The notes below the pieces were generated by a model. That model searched no databases. It was given only the letters and a program-made list of their open reading frames with translations, and was not told the DNA's origin. A program made the translations under genes and the position numbers. From NCBI GenBank assembly GCA_021202925.1, contig JAJQCD010000009.1:28747-92746 (forward strand): 64,000 nt of DNA. Reading direction: 5' to 3'. Source of the stretch: Clostridiales bacterium (GTDB lineage: Bacteria > Bacillota > Clostridia > Lachnospirales > Lachnospiraceae). Shown here one piece after another: positions 43,247 to 52,993 of the stretch (its first letter is position 1; each line of letters starts with the position of its first letter).

Positions 43247-44407
43247 ATGAAAAAAATCATTGCATATTCCCTGACTGCCCTGTCCCTGGCACTCGTGCTC
43301 ACCGCCTGTGGCGGCCAGACGGATTCCGGCTCCGCTTCTTCCGGAACCGACGCAGGCAACGCCACGTCCACGGCAGATTCCGGCTCTGACGAGGGAGACC
43401 TCGCCGGTTCCACGCTCTACGTCTACAACTGGGGCGAATACATCGACGAGGACGTCATCGACCAGTTTGAAGACGAGACCGGCATTGAAGTTGTCTACGA
43501 CCTGTTTGAGACCAACGAGGAAATGTACCCGGTCATCGAGGCGGGCGGCGTCACTTATGATGTAGTCTGCCCTTCTGATTACATGATTCAGAAGATGATT
43601 GAAAATAACATGCTTCAGGAAATTGATTTTGACCAGGTGCCAAACTTCGACCAGATCGATCCGGCTTATGTCGAAATGTCCCAGGCCTTTGACCCGGACA
43701 ACCGGTATTCCGTCCCTTATTGCTGGGGCACCGTCGGTATCCTCTACAACACCAGCCGCATCGAAGAGCTTGGCGTCGAACCGCCGACCCGCTGGGCCGA
43801 TCTCTGGGACGAACGTCTCGCCGATGAGATTCTCATGCAGGACAGCGTCCGTGACGCTTTCATGGTCGCGCTGAAGAAGGATGGCTATTCCATGAATTCC
43901 GCAGATGAAGCAGAACTGCAGCAGGCAAAACAGGATCTGATTGACCAGAAACCACTTGTGCAGGCCTACGTCATCGACCAGGTCCGCGACAAGATGATCG
44001 GCGGCGAAGCCGCGGTCGGCGTCATTTATTCCGGCGAAATGCTCTACATCCAGGAAGAGGTTGCCGATCTTGGCCTCGATTATGAACTGGAATATGTCAT
44101 TCCGGAAGAAGGGACGAATCTCTGGATTGACTCCTGGGTCATCCCGGCCAACGCACAGAACAAGGCCGGCGCCGAGGCCTGGATCAATTTCCTCTGCCGC
44201 CCGGAAATCGCAAAGCAGAACTTCGAATACATCACCTATCCCACCCCGAACAAAGGCGCTTTCGATCTGCTTGACGAAGAACTGCAGAACAACAAAGCGG
44301 TCTTCCCGGACATCGACTCACTTGACAACAGCGAAGTGTACGAATATCTCGGCGAAGACGTCGACACACTTTACAATGAGCTCTGGAAAGAAGTCAAATC
44401 AAACTGA
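43247..44407 (+). CDS. potD: Polyamine-binding lipoprotein PotD
   Basis: A 386-residue lipoprotein that binds polyamine outside the membrane. The signal peptide ends at Cys21 (LVLTACGG), followed by a Ser/Gly/Asp-rich linker and the PotD/PotF fold: STLYVYNWGEYIDEDVIDQF, YDVVCPSDYMIQKM and NRYSVPYCWGTVGILYNTS. The start at 43247 follows GAGGAGG; the reading from 43214 is rejected. It completes potABCD and is followed by a terminator. Confidence 0.93.
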   Translation: MKKIIAYSLTALSLALVLTACGGQTDSGSASSGTDAGNATSTADSGSDEGDLAGSTLYVYNWGEYIDEDVIDQFEDETGIEVVYDLFETNEEMYPVIEAGGVTYDVVCPSDYMIQKMIENNMLQEIDFDQVPNFDQIDPAYVEMSQAFDPDNRYSVPYCWGTVGILYNTSRIEELGVEPPTRWADLWDERLADEILMQDSVRDAFMVALKKDGYSMNSADEAELQQAKQDLIDQKPLVQAYVIDQVRDKMIGGEAAVGVIYSGEMLYIQEEVADLGLDYELEYVIPEEGTNLWIDSWVIPANAQNKAGAEAWINFLCRPEIAKQNFEYITYPTPNKGAFDLLDEELQNNKAVFPDIDSLDNSEVYEYLGEDVDTLYNELWKEVKSN

Positions 44408-44417
44408 TGAAAAAGAA

Positions 44418-44458
44418 AAACTGCCCCGGATGCAGATTTCGCACATCCGGGGCAGTTT
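44418..44458. terminator. Terminator between potD and the LysR gene
   Basis: AAACTGCCCCGGATG (44418-44432) pairs perfectly with CATCCGGGGCAGTTT (44444-44458) around an 11-nt loop. A and T-rich arms on both sides let it serve both convergent transcripts. Confidence 0.78.
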
Positions 44459-44506
44459 CGTTCACATATGACATCTGCCGATCCAGGCAATTTCGTTCCA
44501 CACAGC

Positions 44507-45439
44507 CTACTCTGCCGATTGGCAACGGCTCAGATAGTTTCTGATCTCTTCAATATAAATCTCACCCATCCGACTGAGCGTCACATTTCTGCGTGTAATA
44601 TACCCGATCTCCATCACGTCCACCGTATCCTCTGTTTCACGCATGAGTGGCACCGCGATATAATCGGAACCATTCAGTTCCTCACAGATAATACCGGAGC
44701 AAAGAGTATAGCCATTCAAGCCAATCATCAGATTCAGCATGGTTGCACGGTCGCATGCCTTAATCGTTCGCGAATATTCATTCGTACTCAGAATCTCCTC
44801 CGCAAAGTAAAAAGAACTGTTATCTCCCTGTTCGAACGACAGGCAGGGATAGTCGGCCAGTTCCTCAAAGCGGATCACGGAACGGGACGCCAGCGGATGT
44901 CCCTTCCAGAGATAGACCGAAGCGCTGCAGTCGATCAGATGATGGAATTCGATCTCATTCGAACGAAACAGCTTCATCAGCACCTTCCGGTTAAAATCAC
45001 TCAGATACAGAATGCCGATCTCGCTCTTCATGGTACTCACATCGTTAATGACATCTCTGGTCTTGCTTTCCCGAATCGCGAATTCATATTCAGAAGTATT
45101 GAACTTCTTTACCATTTCGACAAAAGACTTCACCGCAAAGGAATAATGCTGCGTCGATACGCCAAACTTCTTCTTCAACGTTCCATCCAGCCCATATTTG
45201 TCCCGTAGCATCTCATACTGGTGGTAAACCTGACGGGCATAGGTGAGAAATTCCACTCCGTCATTGGTCAGCGTCACGCCCCTGCCGCTTCGATGAAAAA
45301 TCGTGATGCCCGTTTCTTTCTCCAATTCCCTGATTGCACTGGTCAGCGACGGCTGTGCGACATACAACGACTCCGCCGCTTTATTCAGCGAGCCGTTTTC
45401 CGAAATAACGATCACATAATGAAGCTGCTGCAGCGTCAT
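44507..45439 (-). CDS. LysR family transcriptional regulator
   Basis: A 310-residue regulator with an N-terminal winged helix (MTLQQLHYVIVISENGSLNKAAESLYVAQPSL region) and a two-lobed effector domain. It resembles the CynR/CysB-like group in the QPSLTSAIRELEKETGITIF region. Its target is not visible: convergent potD lies downstream and malQ upstream on the same strand. There is no divergent partner, so its regulon is elsewhere or is malQ. Confidence 0.88.
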   Translation of the reverse strand: MTLQQLHYVIVISENGSLNKAAESLYVAQPSLTSAIRELEKETGITIFHRSGRGVTLTNDGVEFLTYARQVYHQYEMLRDKYGLDGTLKKKFGVSTQHYSFAVKSFVEMVKKFNTSEYEFAIRESKTRDVINDVSTMKSEIGILYLSDFNRKVLMKLFRSNEIEFHHLIDCSASVYLWKGHPLASRSVIRFEELADYPCLSFEQGDNSSFYFAEEILSTNEYSRTIKACDRATMLNLMIGLNGYTLCSGIICEELNGSDYIAVPLMRETEDTVDVMEIGYITRRNVTLSRMGEIYIEEIRNYLSRCQSAE

Positions 45440-45547
45440 AACCTTTCCCTCCCGGACGACACCATCCCTCTCACCATCCGCGGCTCCTTCTTCCGGCGAA
45501 GCCTTCGCCCGCGCAGGTCGACATATCCATCCTCTGGCCCTGTCCTG

Positions 45548-47047
45548 TCATCGACCGTAAAGCCTTGCCAGATGTCGGCATGTTTCGACCAGCTCTTCCG
45601 TCAGGTCATCTGCTCCCATCCGCCACCGCCAGTTCTTTCCCAATGTCGAAGGCTCGTTGATCCGCGCCTCGTTGCCAAGTCCCAGATAATCCTGCACCGG
45701 AATCACCACCAGCCGCGCAGTGCTCGCAAGCGCCAGCCGGATATAATCCCAGTGAATCCGGTCCTTTGGCGTATTTTCATTCCCCATATAATCCAGGGCA
45801 AAGGCCCGCGCCTTTTCACTCAGATCCTCATACCAGCCCCGCAGCGTCATATTATCATGGGTACCCGTGTACACCACGCAGTTTGTCGATGTATATCGAT
45901 GCGGCAGGTAATCACTCTCCCCCGTCTCATCAAACGCAAACTCCAGCACCTTCATCCCCGGAAACCCGGTCTGCTTTAACAATTCCCGCACCGAAGGCGT
46001 AAGGAAGCCCAGATCCTCGGCGATAATATCCACATCGTCGAACCGTTCCTTCAGCGCCTGGAAGAATCCATACCCCGGTCCCTCCTCCCAGTGGCCGAAC
46101 TCAGCCGTCTCGTCCGCAGCCGGGATCGAATAATACGCGTCAAATCCACGGAAATGATCGATGCGCACCACATCGTACAGACCGAAACTGTATTCCATCC
46201 GCGCCATCCACCAGGCATAACCGGTTTCCCGGTGATAATCCCAACGGTAAAGGGGATTCCCCCACAACTGGCCGGTTACCGAAAACGCATCCGGTGGACA
46301 ACCGGCTACCGCTTCCGGACAGCCTTCCTCGTCAAACTGGAACAGTTCCGGATGCGCCCAGCTGTCCGCACTGTCAAACGCCACATAGATCGGAATATCG
46401 CCAATCATCCGGATTCCGGCCTGATTCGCGTATGTCTTCAGCTTCTTCCACTGCTTCTGGAACTGAAACTGCAGGAACTCATAGAACCGGATATCGTCCT
46501 TCATCTCCTCGCGATAGCGCCTGACTGCCTTCTCCTCGCGGATGCGAATATCCGTATCCCATTTCGCCCAGCTCTTTCCGCCAAAGGAGTCCTTGACCGC
46601 CATGTAAAAGCAGTATTCCTTCGTCTCGTCTGATAATGCCTGATCGAGGAGCTTCTCATGCTGGCCATCCGCCGTTTCTGCCTTCTTCCAGCGCTCATAT
46701 GCCTTGCGAAGAAGCGGGAACCGCCCCCGATAGATTTTCTCATAATCAATATTCGACGGATCAGAGCCAAAATCCACTGCTCTGCACTCCGCTTCTGTCA
46801 GCAGCCCTTCTTCGATCAGCTGCTCCAGATCAATAAAATACGGATTCCCGGCAAACGCGCTGAACGACTGATATGGAGAATCTCCATATCCGGTCGGCCC
46901 CAGCGGCAGAATCTGCCAGTACCGCTGTCCCGCCTGCGCCAGGCGATCCACAAATGCATATGCTTCCTTCGAAAACGATCCGATCCCGTACTCCGACGGC
47001 AGACTCGCCACCGGAAGCAGTACGCCACATTCCCGTCTCTTCATCAT
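45548..47047 (-). CDS. malQ: 4-alpha-glucanotransferase
   Basis: A 499-residue GH77 enzyme that disproportionates malto-oligosaccharides, used with glycogen or maltodextrin. Catalytic landmarks are VRIDHFRGFDAYYSIP (nucleophile Asp), DIIAEDLGFLTP (acid/base Glu) and VYTGTHDNMTLRGW (third Asp); the N-terminus reads GVLLPVASLPSEYGIGSF. The start at 47047 follows AGAGG; a further 67 codons upstream do not resemble the family. No other glycogen genes are present. Confidence 0.95.
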   Translation of the reverse strand: MMKRRECGVLLPVASLPSEYGIGSFSKEAYAFVDRLAQAGQRYWQILPLGPTGYGDSPYQSFSAFAGNPYFIDLEQLIEEGLLTEAECRAVDFGSDPSNIDYEKIYRGRFPLLRKAYERWKKAETADGQHEKLLDQALSDETKEYCFYMAVKDSFGGKSWAKWDTDIRIREEKAVRRYREEMKDDIRFYEFLQFQFQKQWKKLKTYANQAGIRMIGDIPIYVAFDSADSWAHPELFQFDEEGCPEAVAGCPPDAFSVTGQLWGNPLYRWDYHRETGYAWWMARMEYSFGLYDVVRIDHFRGFDAYYSIPAADETAEFGHWEEGPGYGFFQALKERFDDVDIIAEDLGFLTPSVRELLKQTGFPGMKVLEFAFDETGESDYLPHRYTSTNCVVYTGTHDNMTLRGWYEDLSEKARAFALDYMGNENTPKDRIHWDYIRLALASTARLVVIPVQDYLGLGNEARINEPSTLGKNWRWRMGADDLTEELVETCRHLARLYGR

Positions 47048-47150
47048 CTGTTCCTCTTTTCCCATCCTCAGTATGTCTGAACCCTCACCTTGTATTGTAC
47101 CAATGAAACGGGTCTGGCGCAACCGGAAATCCCGCAAAACCGTCCCCTTT

Positions 47151-48473
47151 CTACACCCGGCGGGCACGCTGCGAAAATCCCCGGAAGCGCCACAAAAACA
47201 GACTTGCCCGGAATACCCAATCGACAAACATTCCCATCCAGACGCCAATCAGTCCGACTCCCAGGCCCTTAATGAACAGATACGCCCCGCCAATCCGGAA
47301 AATCCACATGGAACACACGGAAACCAGCATGGTAAATTTCGCGTCCAGCCCAGCCCGCAGCGTGTTGGGAAGCGGAAAAGCAAAGGGCCACACAATCATC
47401 ATGCAGCAATGAAGCAGCAGCAGACTCTCCGCCATGGCAGACGCCTCCGGCGACAGATGATAGATGCTCACAATCGGCCCCCGCGCCAGCGCCATCACGC
47501 CACAAATGACAACCAGCGCCGCATAGTCCGCCAGGATAATCTTCCAGGTATACCGCTTCGCCTGCTCATTTTCCCCGGCGCCGACGCACTGCCCGACGAT
47601 CGTGATCAGCCCCAGCCCCATCGCGTTGCCCGGCAGATACTGAAACGTTACCAGATTGCTTGCCACCGCGAACGCCGCGATGGACGCCGTCCCCAGGGTT
47701 GAAACCAGGCTCTGCACCATGATTTTTCCGAACTGAAACACGCCGCTCTCCACTCCGCTGGGAATCGCAATCGAGAGGATACTGCCGATCATATCCTTTC
47801 TGGGCTTCAGATGAGACACCCCTGGAATCCGAAGTACATTGACCGGACGCTGCAGCAGCACCATCATCACCAGCGCCGCATACATTCTCGAAAACAGGGT
47901 CGGATATGCCACTCCCTCCACGCCCATATGGAAACCGAATACGCACAGCGCATTTCCCAGAATGTTAAGCAGATTCATCTGCAGAGAAACCAGCATCGAC
48001 ATCCGCGAATTTCCCATCGAGCGAAAAAGGGCCGCGGACGAATTATACATTGCCAGGAACGGGTACGAAACGGATGTAATCCGGAAATAACGTGCCGCGT
48101 TATCCATCACATCCGCCTCCACGCTTCCGAAAATCAGACACAGCAAGTGACGCCCGCCGAATAAAGCAATGCCCGCAATCACCAGAGAGAACACCGCCGT
48201 AATCATCACCAGCTGCCCTGCTGCCACACAGCCCAGATCCTCCCGCTTCTGCCCAATATACTGGGAACAGACGACTGCACCACCCGTCGCCAGAGCAGCC
48301 AGAACCTGAATAACCAGCATGCTGATCGAATCCACCAGTGCCACACCGGACACCGCCATCTCACCGACAGCCGCCACCATCAGCACGTCCACCATGCCCA
48401 CAAGCACAGCCAGCAGCTGCTCCACGATCAGTGGCGCCAGCAAATGCGTCAGATCACGTCTCGAAAATAACAT
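47151..48473 (-). CDS. MATE family multidrug efflux transporter
   Basis: A 440-residue membrane protein with twelve helices of the multidrug and toxin extrusion family. MATE motifs include LLAPLIVEQLLAVLVGMVDV near the start and GLGLITIVGQCVGAGENEQA in the second half. The start at 48473 follows GAGGAAG; an earlier TTG at 48506 is rejected. It lies in a run of minus-strand genes (rarA, zinc-ribbon, MATE, malQ) but no shared function is seen. Confidence 0.92.
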   Translation of the reverse strand: MLFSRRDLTHLLAPLIVEQLLAVLVGMVDVLMVAAVGEMAVSGVALVDSISMLVIQVLAALATGGAVVCSQYIGQKREDLGCVAAGQLVMITAVFSLVIAGIALFGGRHLLCLIFGSVEADVMDNAARYFRITSVSYPFLAMYNSSAALFRSMGNSRMSMLVSLQMNLLNILGNALCVFGFHMGVEGVAYPTLFSRMYAALVMMVLLQRPVNVLRIPGVSHLKPRKDMIGSILSIAIPSGVESGVFQFGKIMVQSLVSTLGTASIAAFAVASNLVTFQYLPGNAMGLGLITIVGQCVGAGENEQAKRYTWKIILADYAALVVICGVMALARGPIVSIYHLSPEASAMAESLLLLHCCMMIVWPFAFPLPNTLRAGLDAKFTMLVSVCSMWIFRIGGAYLFIKGLGVGLIGVWMGMFVDWVFRASLFLWRFRGFSQRARRV

Positions 48474-48521
48474 CGTTTCTTCCTCTTTCGTATCTTCCTG
48501 GTTCAATCCAGTAAGCTTTTC

Positions 48522-48893
48522 TTACAGCCTCTGCCCGCACTTCGGGCAGAACTGGTAATCTTCTTCCGTCTCAAACCCGCAGGACGGACACCGCAGCCTG
48601 CGTGGCGCCCCATACGAATATGTCTGGGGAATGATATCGGGCGGGAGCGACGTCACTTCTCCCCGCTCGATCTGGCGGCCAAGCTCTTTTTCAATCTCCA
48701 CCGTCGTATCGCAGCACGCCGCCCGCACATAATAGCGCTTTCCCCACTTAAACAGCGGGATGAAAAACAGGCTCAGATACGAATACACCATATATACTTC
48801 CAGATGACCATAGCGGCCGCAATGGCCGCAGAGCATGGTCTGATTAAAATCCAGCTTTTTCCGTCCCTGGCTGACTCCCATAATAAAAAACAT
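48522..48893 (-). CDS. Zinc-ribbon domain protein
   Basis: A 123-residue small protein. An N-terminal CGHCGRYGHLEVYMVYSYLS is followed by an internal hydrophobic stretch and ends with a second ribbon, CPSCGFETEEDYQFCPKCG. Related proteins are common and uncharacterised. Two CxxC pairs near each end probably bind zinc. GGAGGGG precedes the start. It sits 31 bp after rarA. Function unknown. Confidence 0.8.
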   Translation of the reverse strand: MFFIMGVSQGRKKLDFNQTMLCGHCGRYGHLEVYMVYSYLSLFFIPLFKWGKRYYVRAACCDTTVEIEKELGRQIERGEVTSLPPDIIPQTYSYGAPRRLRCPSCGFETEEDYQFCPKCGQRL

Positions 48894-48924
48894 CGCAACC
48901 CCTCCTGCTTTTGTATCTCCGATT

Positions 48925-50262
48925 TCATTCGTTTCCTGAAGTATTTCCCTTTTTCCATGCTTTGAGCCGTTCCAGCCTGTCCTTCACTGCCGCTTCCGCC
49001 CCCTGTGTCCCCGGATGGTAATACTCCCTGTCTTTGATACTGTCCGGCAGGCATTGCATCCGGGCAACCTTTTCCTCCGTGTCATGAGCATAGATATAAC
49101 CGTCTCCATAATGAAGATCCTTCATAAGGCTCGTCGGCGCATTGCGAATCTGCAGCGGCACCGGCTCTGCCAGCATCCCCAGTGCATCCTCCTTTGCGGT
49201 ATTGTAGGCCACCTCTGCCGAATTGCTTTTCGGCGCCATGGACAGATAAATGGCCGCATGGGTCAGATGCACGTTGCACTCCGGCATTCCCAGGAAATGA
49301 CACGCCTGGTAGGCGGCAATCGCCAGTGGAAGCGCCTGGCTGTCCGCCATTCCGACGTCCTCGCTGGCAAAGCGTACCATCCGCCGTGCCACATACAGCG
49401 GATCCTCTCCTGCCTCCAGCATCCGCGCCAGCCAGTAGACCGCCGCATCCGGATCGCTGTTTCTCATCGACTTGTGCAGCGCGGAGATCAGATTATAGTG
49501 CTCCTCGCCCTTCTTGTCATAGAGCAGGCTCCGCTTCCCGACACACTGACGCAGCGTCTCCTCCGTGACCACCGTCCTGTCCGCCCGAATCTCAGCATTC
49601 GTCACCGCCATCTCCAACACATTCAATGCCGTCCGTGCATCTCCGTTCGCGAACTCGGCAATCGTCCGCACCATGTCGTCGCTGATCTCAACATTCAGAT
49701 ACCCGAACCCTTCGCGGCTCTTCAGCGCGCGCCACAGCAGTTCCGTCAGATCATCAACGGTGAGCGCCTGCAGCACAAATACCCGGCAGCGGGAAAGAAG
49801 CGCGGCATTGATCTCAAACGAAGGATTCTCTGTCGTCGCCCCGATCAGTATGATACTGCCCTTCTCTACATACGGAAGAAACGCATCCTGCTGCGCCTTG
49901 TTAAAGCGGTGAATCTCGTCCACAAACACCACCGTCCGCAGCCCCGACCGCCTGCGGCTCTCCGCCTGCGCCATGACTTCCTTGATTTCCTTGATTCCAC
50001 TCGTCACGGCGCTGAAATTGATAAACTCTGCATGCGTCCGCCGGGCAATGATGCCCGCAAGCGTCGTCTTGCCCACGCCGGGCGGCCCCCAGAAAATCAT
50101 GGACGGAACCTTATCCTGGTCAATCAGCTGGCGCAGAATCTTCCCCTCGCCAATCAGCTGTTTCTGCCCTACAAAATCATCCAGTGACTCCGGCCGCAGT
50201 CGGCTCGCCAGCGGCTGGTATACCTCTCTGTCGTCAAACAGGGACATCTGCTCCATCCACAT
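48925..50262 (-). CDS. rarA: Replication-associated recombination protein RarA (MgsA)
   Basis: A 445-residue AAA+ ATPase that acts at stalled replication forks. It shows LRPESLDDFVGQKQLIGEG, Walker A GPPGVGKT, Walker B VVFVDEIHRFNKAQQDAFLP and the sensor region GATTENPSFEINAALLSR, with the tetramerisation domain behind. The start at 50262 (MWMEQMSLF) has GGAAGG upstream; the reading from 50304 is rejected. A TTGACA-17-TACAAT promoter lies about 75 bp upstream. Confidence 0.95.
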   Translation of the reverse strand: MWMEQMSLFDDREVYQPLASRLRPESLDDFVGQKQLIGEGKILRQLIDQDKVPSMIFWGPPGVGKTTLAGIIARRTHAEFINFSAVTSGIKEIKEVMAQAESRRRSGLRTVVFVDEIHRFNKAQQDAFLPYVEKGSIILIGATTENPSFEINAALLSRCRVFVLQALTVDDLTELLWRALKSREGFGYLNVEISDDMVRTIAEFANGDARTALNVLEMAVTNAEIRADRTVVTEETLRQCVGKRSLLYDKKGEEHYNLISALHKSMRNSDPDAAVYWLARMLEAGEDPLYVARRMVRFASEDVGMADSQALPLAIAAYQACHFLGMPECNVHLTHAAIYLSMAPKSNSAEVAYNTAKEDALGMLAEPVPLQIRNAPTSLMKDLHYGDGYIYAHDTEEKVARMQCLPDSIKDREYYHPGTQGAEAAVKDRLERLKAWKKGNTSGNE

Positions 50263-50334
50263 ACCGTCTTTCCTTCCCTCTTTCTTTGTCAGAACCACCG
50301 GCATTCACCAGGTATGTTCGGTCCGTTATCGCGC

Positions 50335-50363
50335 ATTGTAGTATAATTTACCGGGAATGTCAA
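50335..50363 (-). promoter_or_regulatory. Promoter of rarA
   Basis: On the minus strand TTGACA (50363-50358) and TACAAT (50340-50335) are 17 bp apart. Confidence 0.68.
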
Positions 50364-50417
50364 ATTCTTTTTGGCCATCCGCTTCGCACAGCTGGCTGCT
50401 TTCATCCATCGAAAGGA

Positions 50418-50448
50418 GCCGCAGAATCACTCGCCATGATTCCGCGGC
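50418..50448 (-). terminator. Hairpin after the flavoprotein reductase gene
   Basis: GCCGCAGAATCA (50418-50429) pairs with TGATTCCGCGGC (50437-50448) with one mismatch. On the minus strand it is followed by CTCCTTTCG, a weak T-rich tail. Confidence 0.55.
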
Positions 50449-50483
50449 CCCCTTCTGTCTGTTCTGATGCAGAGCAGCTGTCT

Positions 50484-52874
50484 TTATTCCTTTGTAAATC
50501 CCAGCTTCGCGGCCGCCTCTTCTCCGCACAGATACCCGGAGGTCCATGCCCAGCCGTTGTTGGCGCCGCCATAGGTCACATACGCTTTCTTCTCGGTGAA
50601 GAGCACGCCGATGGACTCGGTTCCTACTGCATAAAGGCCTTCGATCGGTGTCTCTCCATTTTCCTGCAGCACTTCAAAGCGTTCGTTGATATCCAGGCCG
50701 CCGGTCGTGCCATAGCAGTAAGAAGCCATGATCACACCATAATACGGGCCATCGCCGATCGGATCCAGAAGCGACGCATCCTTTCCGAACTCCTCATCCA
50801 CTCCGGTCTCACAGTAATGATTATAATTCTCAACCGTTTCAACCAGGTTCGCCGCATCGATGCCCAGCTTCTCGCCCAGTTCCTCAATCGTGTCCGCCTT
50901 TACCACGATTCCTGCTTCTTCCGCCGCTTCCAGCACTTCATACGCATTCTCGATCGGCGTATTCATCGGAATCTGTGAACCTGTCCCAAGGAAATTGGAG
51001 GATGGGCCATCGCGATCGGTATCGAAACCATTCTTGATCAGCTCCTCTACCTGAGCCGCACTGTAAATGCTGTAGTAATTGGGGCCGGATGCCCAGGGGC
51101 CAAGGAAGGAAACCTGCGTCTCGGAGGTAAAGCGCTTCCCATCTTTGCCGACAGCCAGAGAATCCGCGCTCCAGCCCATATTGGCCGGCAGGTCTCCTGC
51201 GGACCAGTATGCCGGACGGCCCGTCTCCGCGCCAACCTTGCCTTCGATATAATTCTTCTCAAACTGCGTGGAAATCCAGCTCTCCGTTCCGGAGTTATGT
51301 ACCTCCGGTGGAACGCTGGCATTGTAAAGTCCCGCGCCGATGTCCATTGCCGCCTGCATCATCTTGCCATCGTTCTGATGCGATCCGAACAGCATCCACA
51401 CGCCGTTCAGCGGATAATATTCATTATGCAGAAGCTCCAGCTCCATCTCCGCGTTGCCTGCGTAGCCGCCTGTCGCGTCGATCACCGCATCCGCGTTGAT
51501 GATATACTCTGTTCCATCCACCACATTTCTTGCCTTTGCACCGGTAACCTTGTTGGTTTCCGCATCGTAAATCAGCGCATATCCTTCCGTCTCCAGCATA
51601 TAGGTCCCGCCAAGCTCCATAAAATCGGACCACAGACGGTCGAAATAGGTTCCGAGTACGTCCTTATTGTACATGATATCGTTCGGCATCCACTGGTATT
51701 TCGTTACGTAAACGTCCGACTCGGTAAAGCCCGTCATCGGCTCGGAAACCTCATAGCCGTGATCATACGTCAGCCAATCCAGCACCTCGCCGGACTCGTA
51801 GACCATCCGGTGGATCACCTCTGGCTTGCTGTCTCCTTCCCCATATGCGACCCAGTCATTGTACAGGACATCTGCATCGGTATAATCTTCTCCGTTGTTG
51901 TGTTCCGCCTGGAAACGCTCTGGATTCACAAACAGTCCCTCCGTCGTCAGACATGTGGTTCCGCCGTATTTCCCCGCCTTATCGATCGCCAGCACCTTCG
52001 CGCCGGTCTCTGCCGCAGAAAGCGCAGCCGACGTTCCGGAGCCACCCATGCCGATTACGAGGATATCCGTTTCCAGTGTTTCCGTCTTGTCAACCTTTTC
52101 CATGGAAACATGGAAATTCTCCAGCGCCGCCGCCTCACTGCCACCTGCCGCAAGCGCTTCCGTAAGAGCCGTCTCGGTTGCCTGTTTGATCGCGTTGCTG
52201 CTGGCCGTTGCACCCGTCACCGCGTCGATACTGGTCGACTGATACTCCAGCATTCTCGGAATCAGCAGGTCAACCGCCGCCTGCAGAACAGTTGGCGTAT
52301 CCGACGTATTCTCCTGATCCACTTCGATACTCAGAATCTCGGTTTCGCTTACCGTAACAGACACATTCAGACCATCACCAGCCTGAAAACTCTCCGCATA
52401 AGCAGTATAAGTGCCCGGTTCCATTTTCACCTCAGCCAGAGACTTCTCCTCGCCTTTCGCCTGCCGGATACAATCCGCAGCTGCCGTCATAATCGCCTTT
52501 CCGGAAATCGTCGCTCCGGATACTCCGTCCACCTCGGCAGACTGCGCGGCCAGAATCTGCTCCGGCATGTCATTCACCGCATTGGAACCGACGCCTTCTG
52601 TTTCCTGATCTCCGGTAATCTCCACCGCCGTGATTTCTGTCGCACTGAACGTCATGGAAACGGTGATTTCACCGCCGAATCCCTGCGCCGACGACGTATA
52701 GGTACCCGCAGTGTAAATTCCTTCGGATTTCTCTGCCGTCTCCGCTTCCGCCTCTGCCTCTGCCTCTGCCTGTTCGGTCTGCGCCGCTGTCGTCTCCGTG
52801 CTCCCGCTTCCGCCGCACGCCGCCATCGAACAGGCTGCCCCAAAGACCAGGCCGGCCATCATCCATTTTCTCAT
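50484..52874 (-). CDS. Exported flavin-linked reductase: two FMN-binding domains plus FAD-binding (fumarate reductase-like) domain
   Basis: A 796-residue lipoprotein (lipobox ending at Cys20, CSMAAC) with an Ala-Glu-rich linker. Two FMN-binding domains follow: DGVSGATIS with flavinylation Thr122 and DAVTGATASS with Thr223, both matching the ApbE-modified motif. The C-terminal 530 residues form a fumarate reductase/urocanate reductase-type FAD domain, with dinucleotide motif VIGMGGSGTSAAL (273-285), KYGGTTCLTTEG and YGTTGGLDINERFEVL. Such proteins reduce an external acceptor with electrons passed through covalently bound FMN. The acceptor is unknown. The adjoining LysR regulator suggests induction by that compound. 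Confidence 0.9.
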   Translation of the reverse strand: MRKWMMAGLVFGAACSMAACGGSGSTETTAAQTEQAEAEAEAEAETAEKSEGIYTAGTYTSSAQGFGGEITVSMTFSATEITAVEITGDQETEGVGSNAVNDMPEQILAAQSAEVDGVSGATISGKAIMTAAADCIRQAKGEEKSLAEVKMEPGTYTAYAESFQAGDGLNVSVTVSETEILSIEVDQENTSDTPTVLQAAVDLLIPRMLEYQSTSIDAVTGATASSNAIKQATETALTEALAAGGSEAAALENFHVSMEKVDKTETLETDILVIGMGGSGTSAALSAAETGAKVLAIDKAGKYGGTTCLTTEGLFVNPERFQAEHNNGEDYTDADVLYNDWVAYGEGDSKPEVIHRMVYESGEVLDWLTYDHGYEVSEPMTGFTESDVYVTKYQWMPNDIMYNKDVLGTYFDRLWSDFMELGGTYMLETEGYALIYDAETNKVTGAKARNVVDGTEYIINADAVIDATGGYAGNAEMELELLHNEYYPLNGVWMLFGSHQNDGKMMQAAMDIGAGLYNASVPPEVHNSGTESWISTQFEKNYIEGKVGAETGRPAYWSAGDLPANMGWSADSLAVGKDGKRFTSETQVSFLGPWASGPNYYSIYSAAQVEELIKNGFDTDRDGPSSNFLGTGSQIPMNTPIENAYEVLEAAEEAGIVVKADTIEELGEKLGIDAANLVETVENYNHYCETGVDEEFGKDASLLDPIGDGPYYGVIMASYCYGTTGGLDINERFEVLQENGETPIEGLYAVGTESIGVLFTEKKAYVTYGGANNGWAWTSGYLCGEEAAAKLGFTKE

Positions 52875-52993
52875 AAGCTTCTCCCTTCTCATCATCATCT
52901 GACTCTCTGCATCCGTTTGTCATATATTTATCATACCATTGCCACAGCAAAATGAATAATAATAAAAACTGATGTCTGAATCATTTTTTCTGA

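Noticed and set aside
47048..47248. N-terminal extension of about 67 residues on the 4-alpha-glucanotransferase
   Set aside because: No similarity to the family and no ribosome site; AGAGG sits right before the ATG at 47047.
51297..52955. Long plus-strand open frame opposite the flavin reductase gene
   Set aside because: The minus-strand gene has clear FMN and FAD motifs throughout; the opposite frame has an Arg/His-rich composition typical of a shadow.
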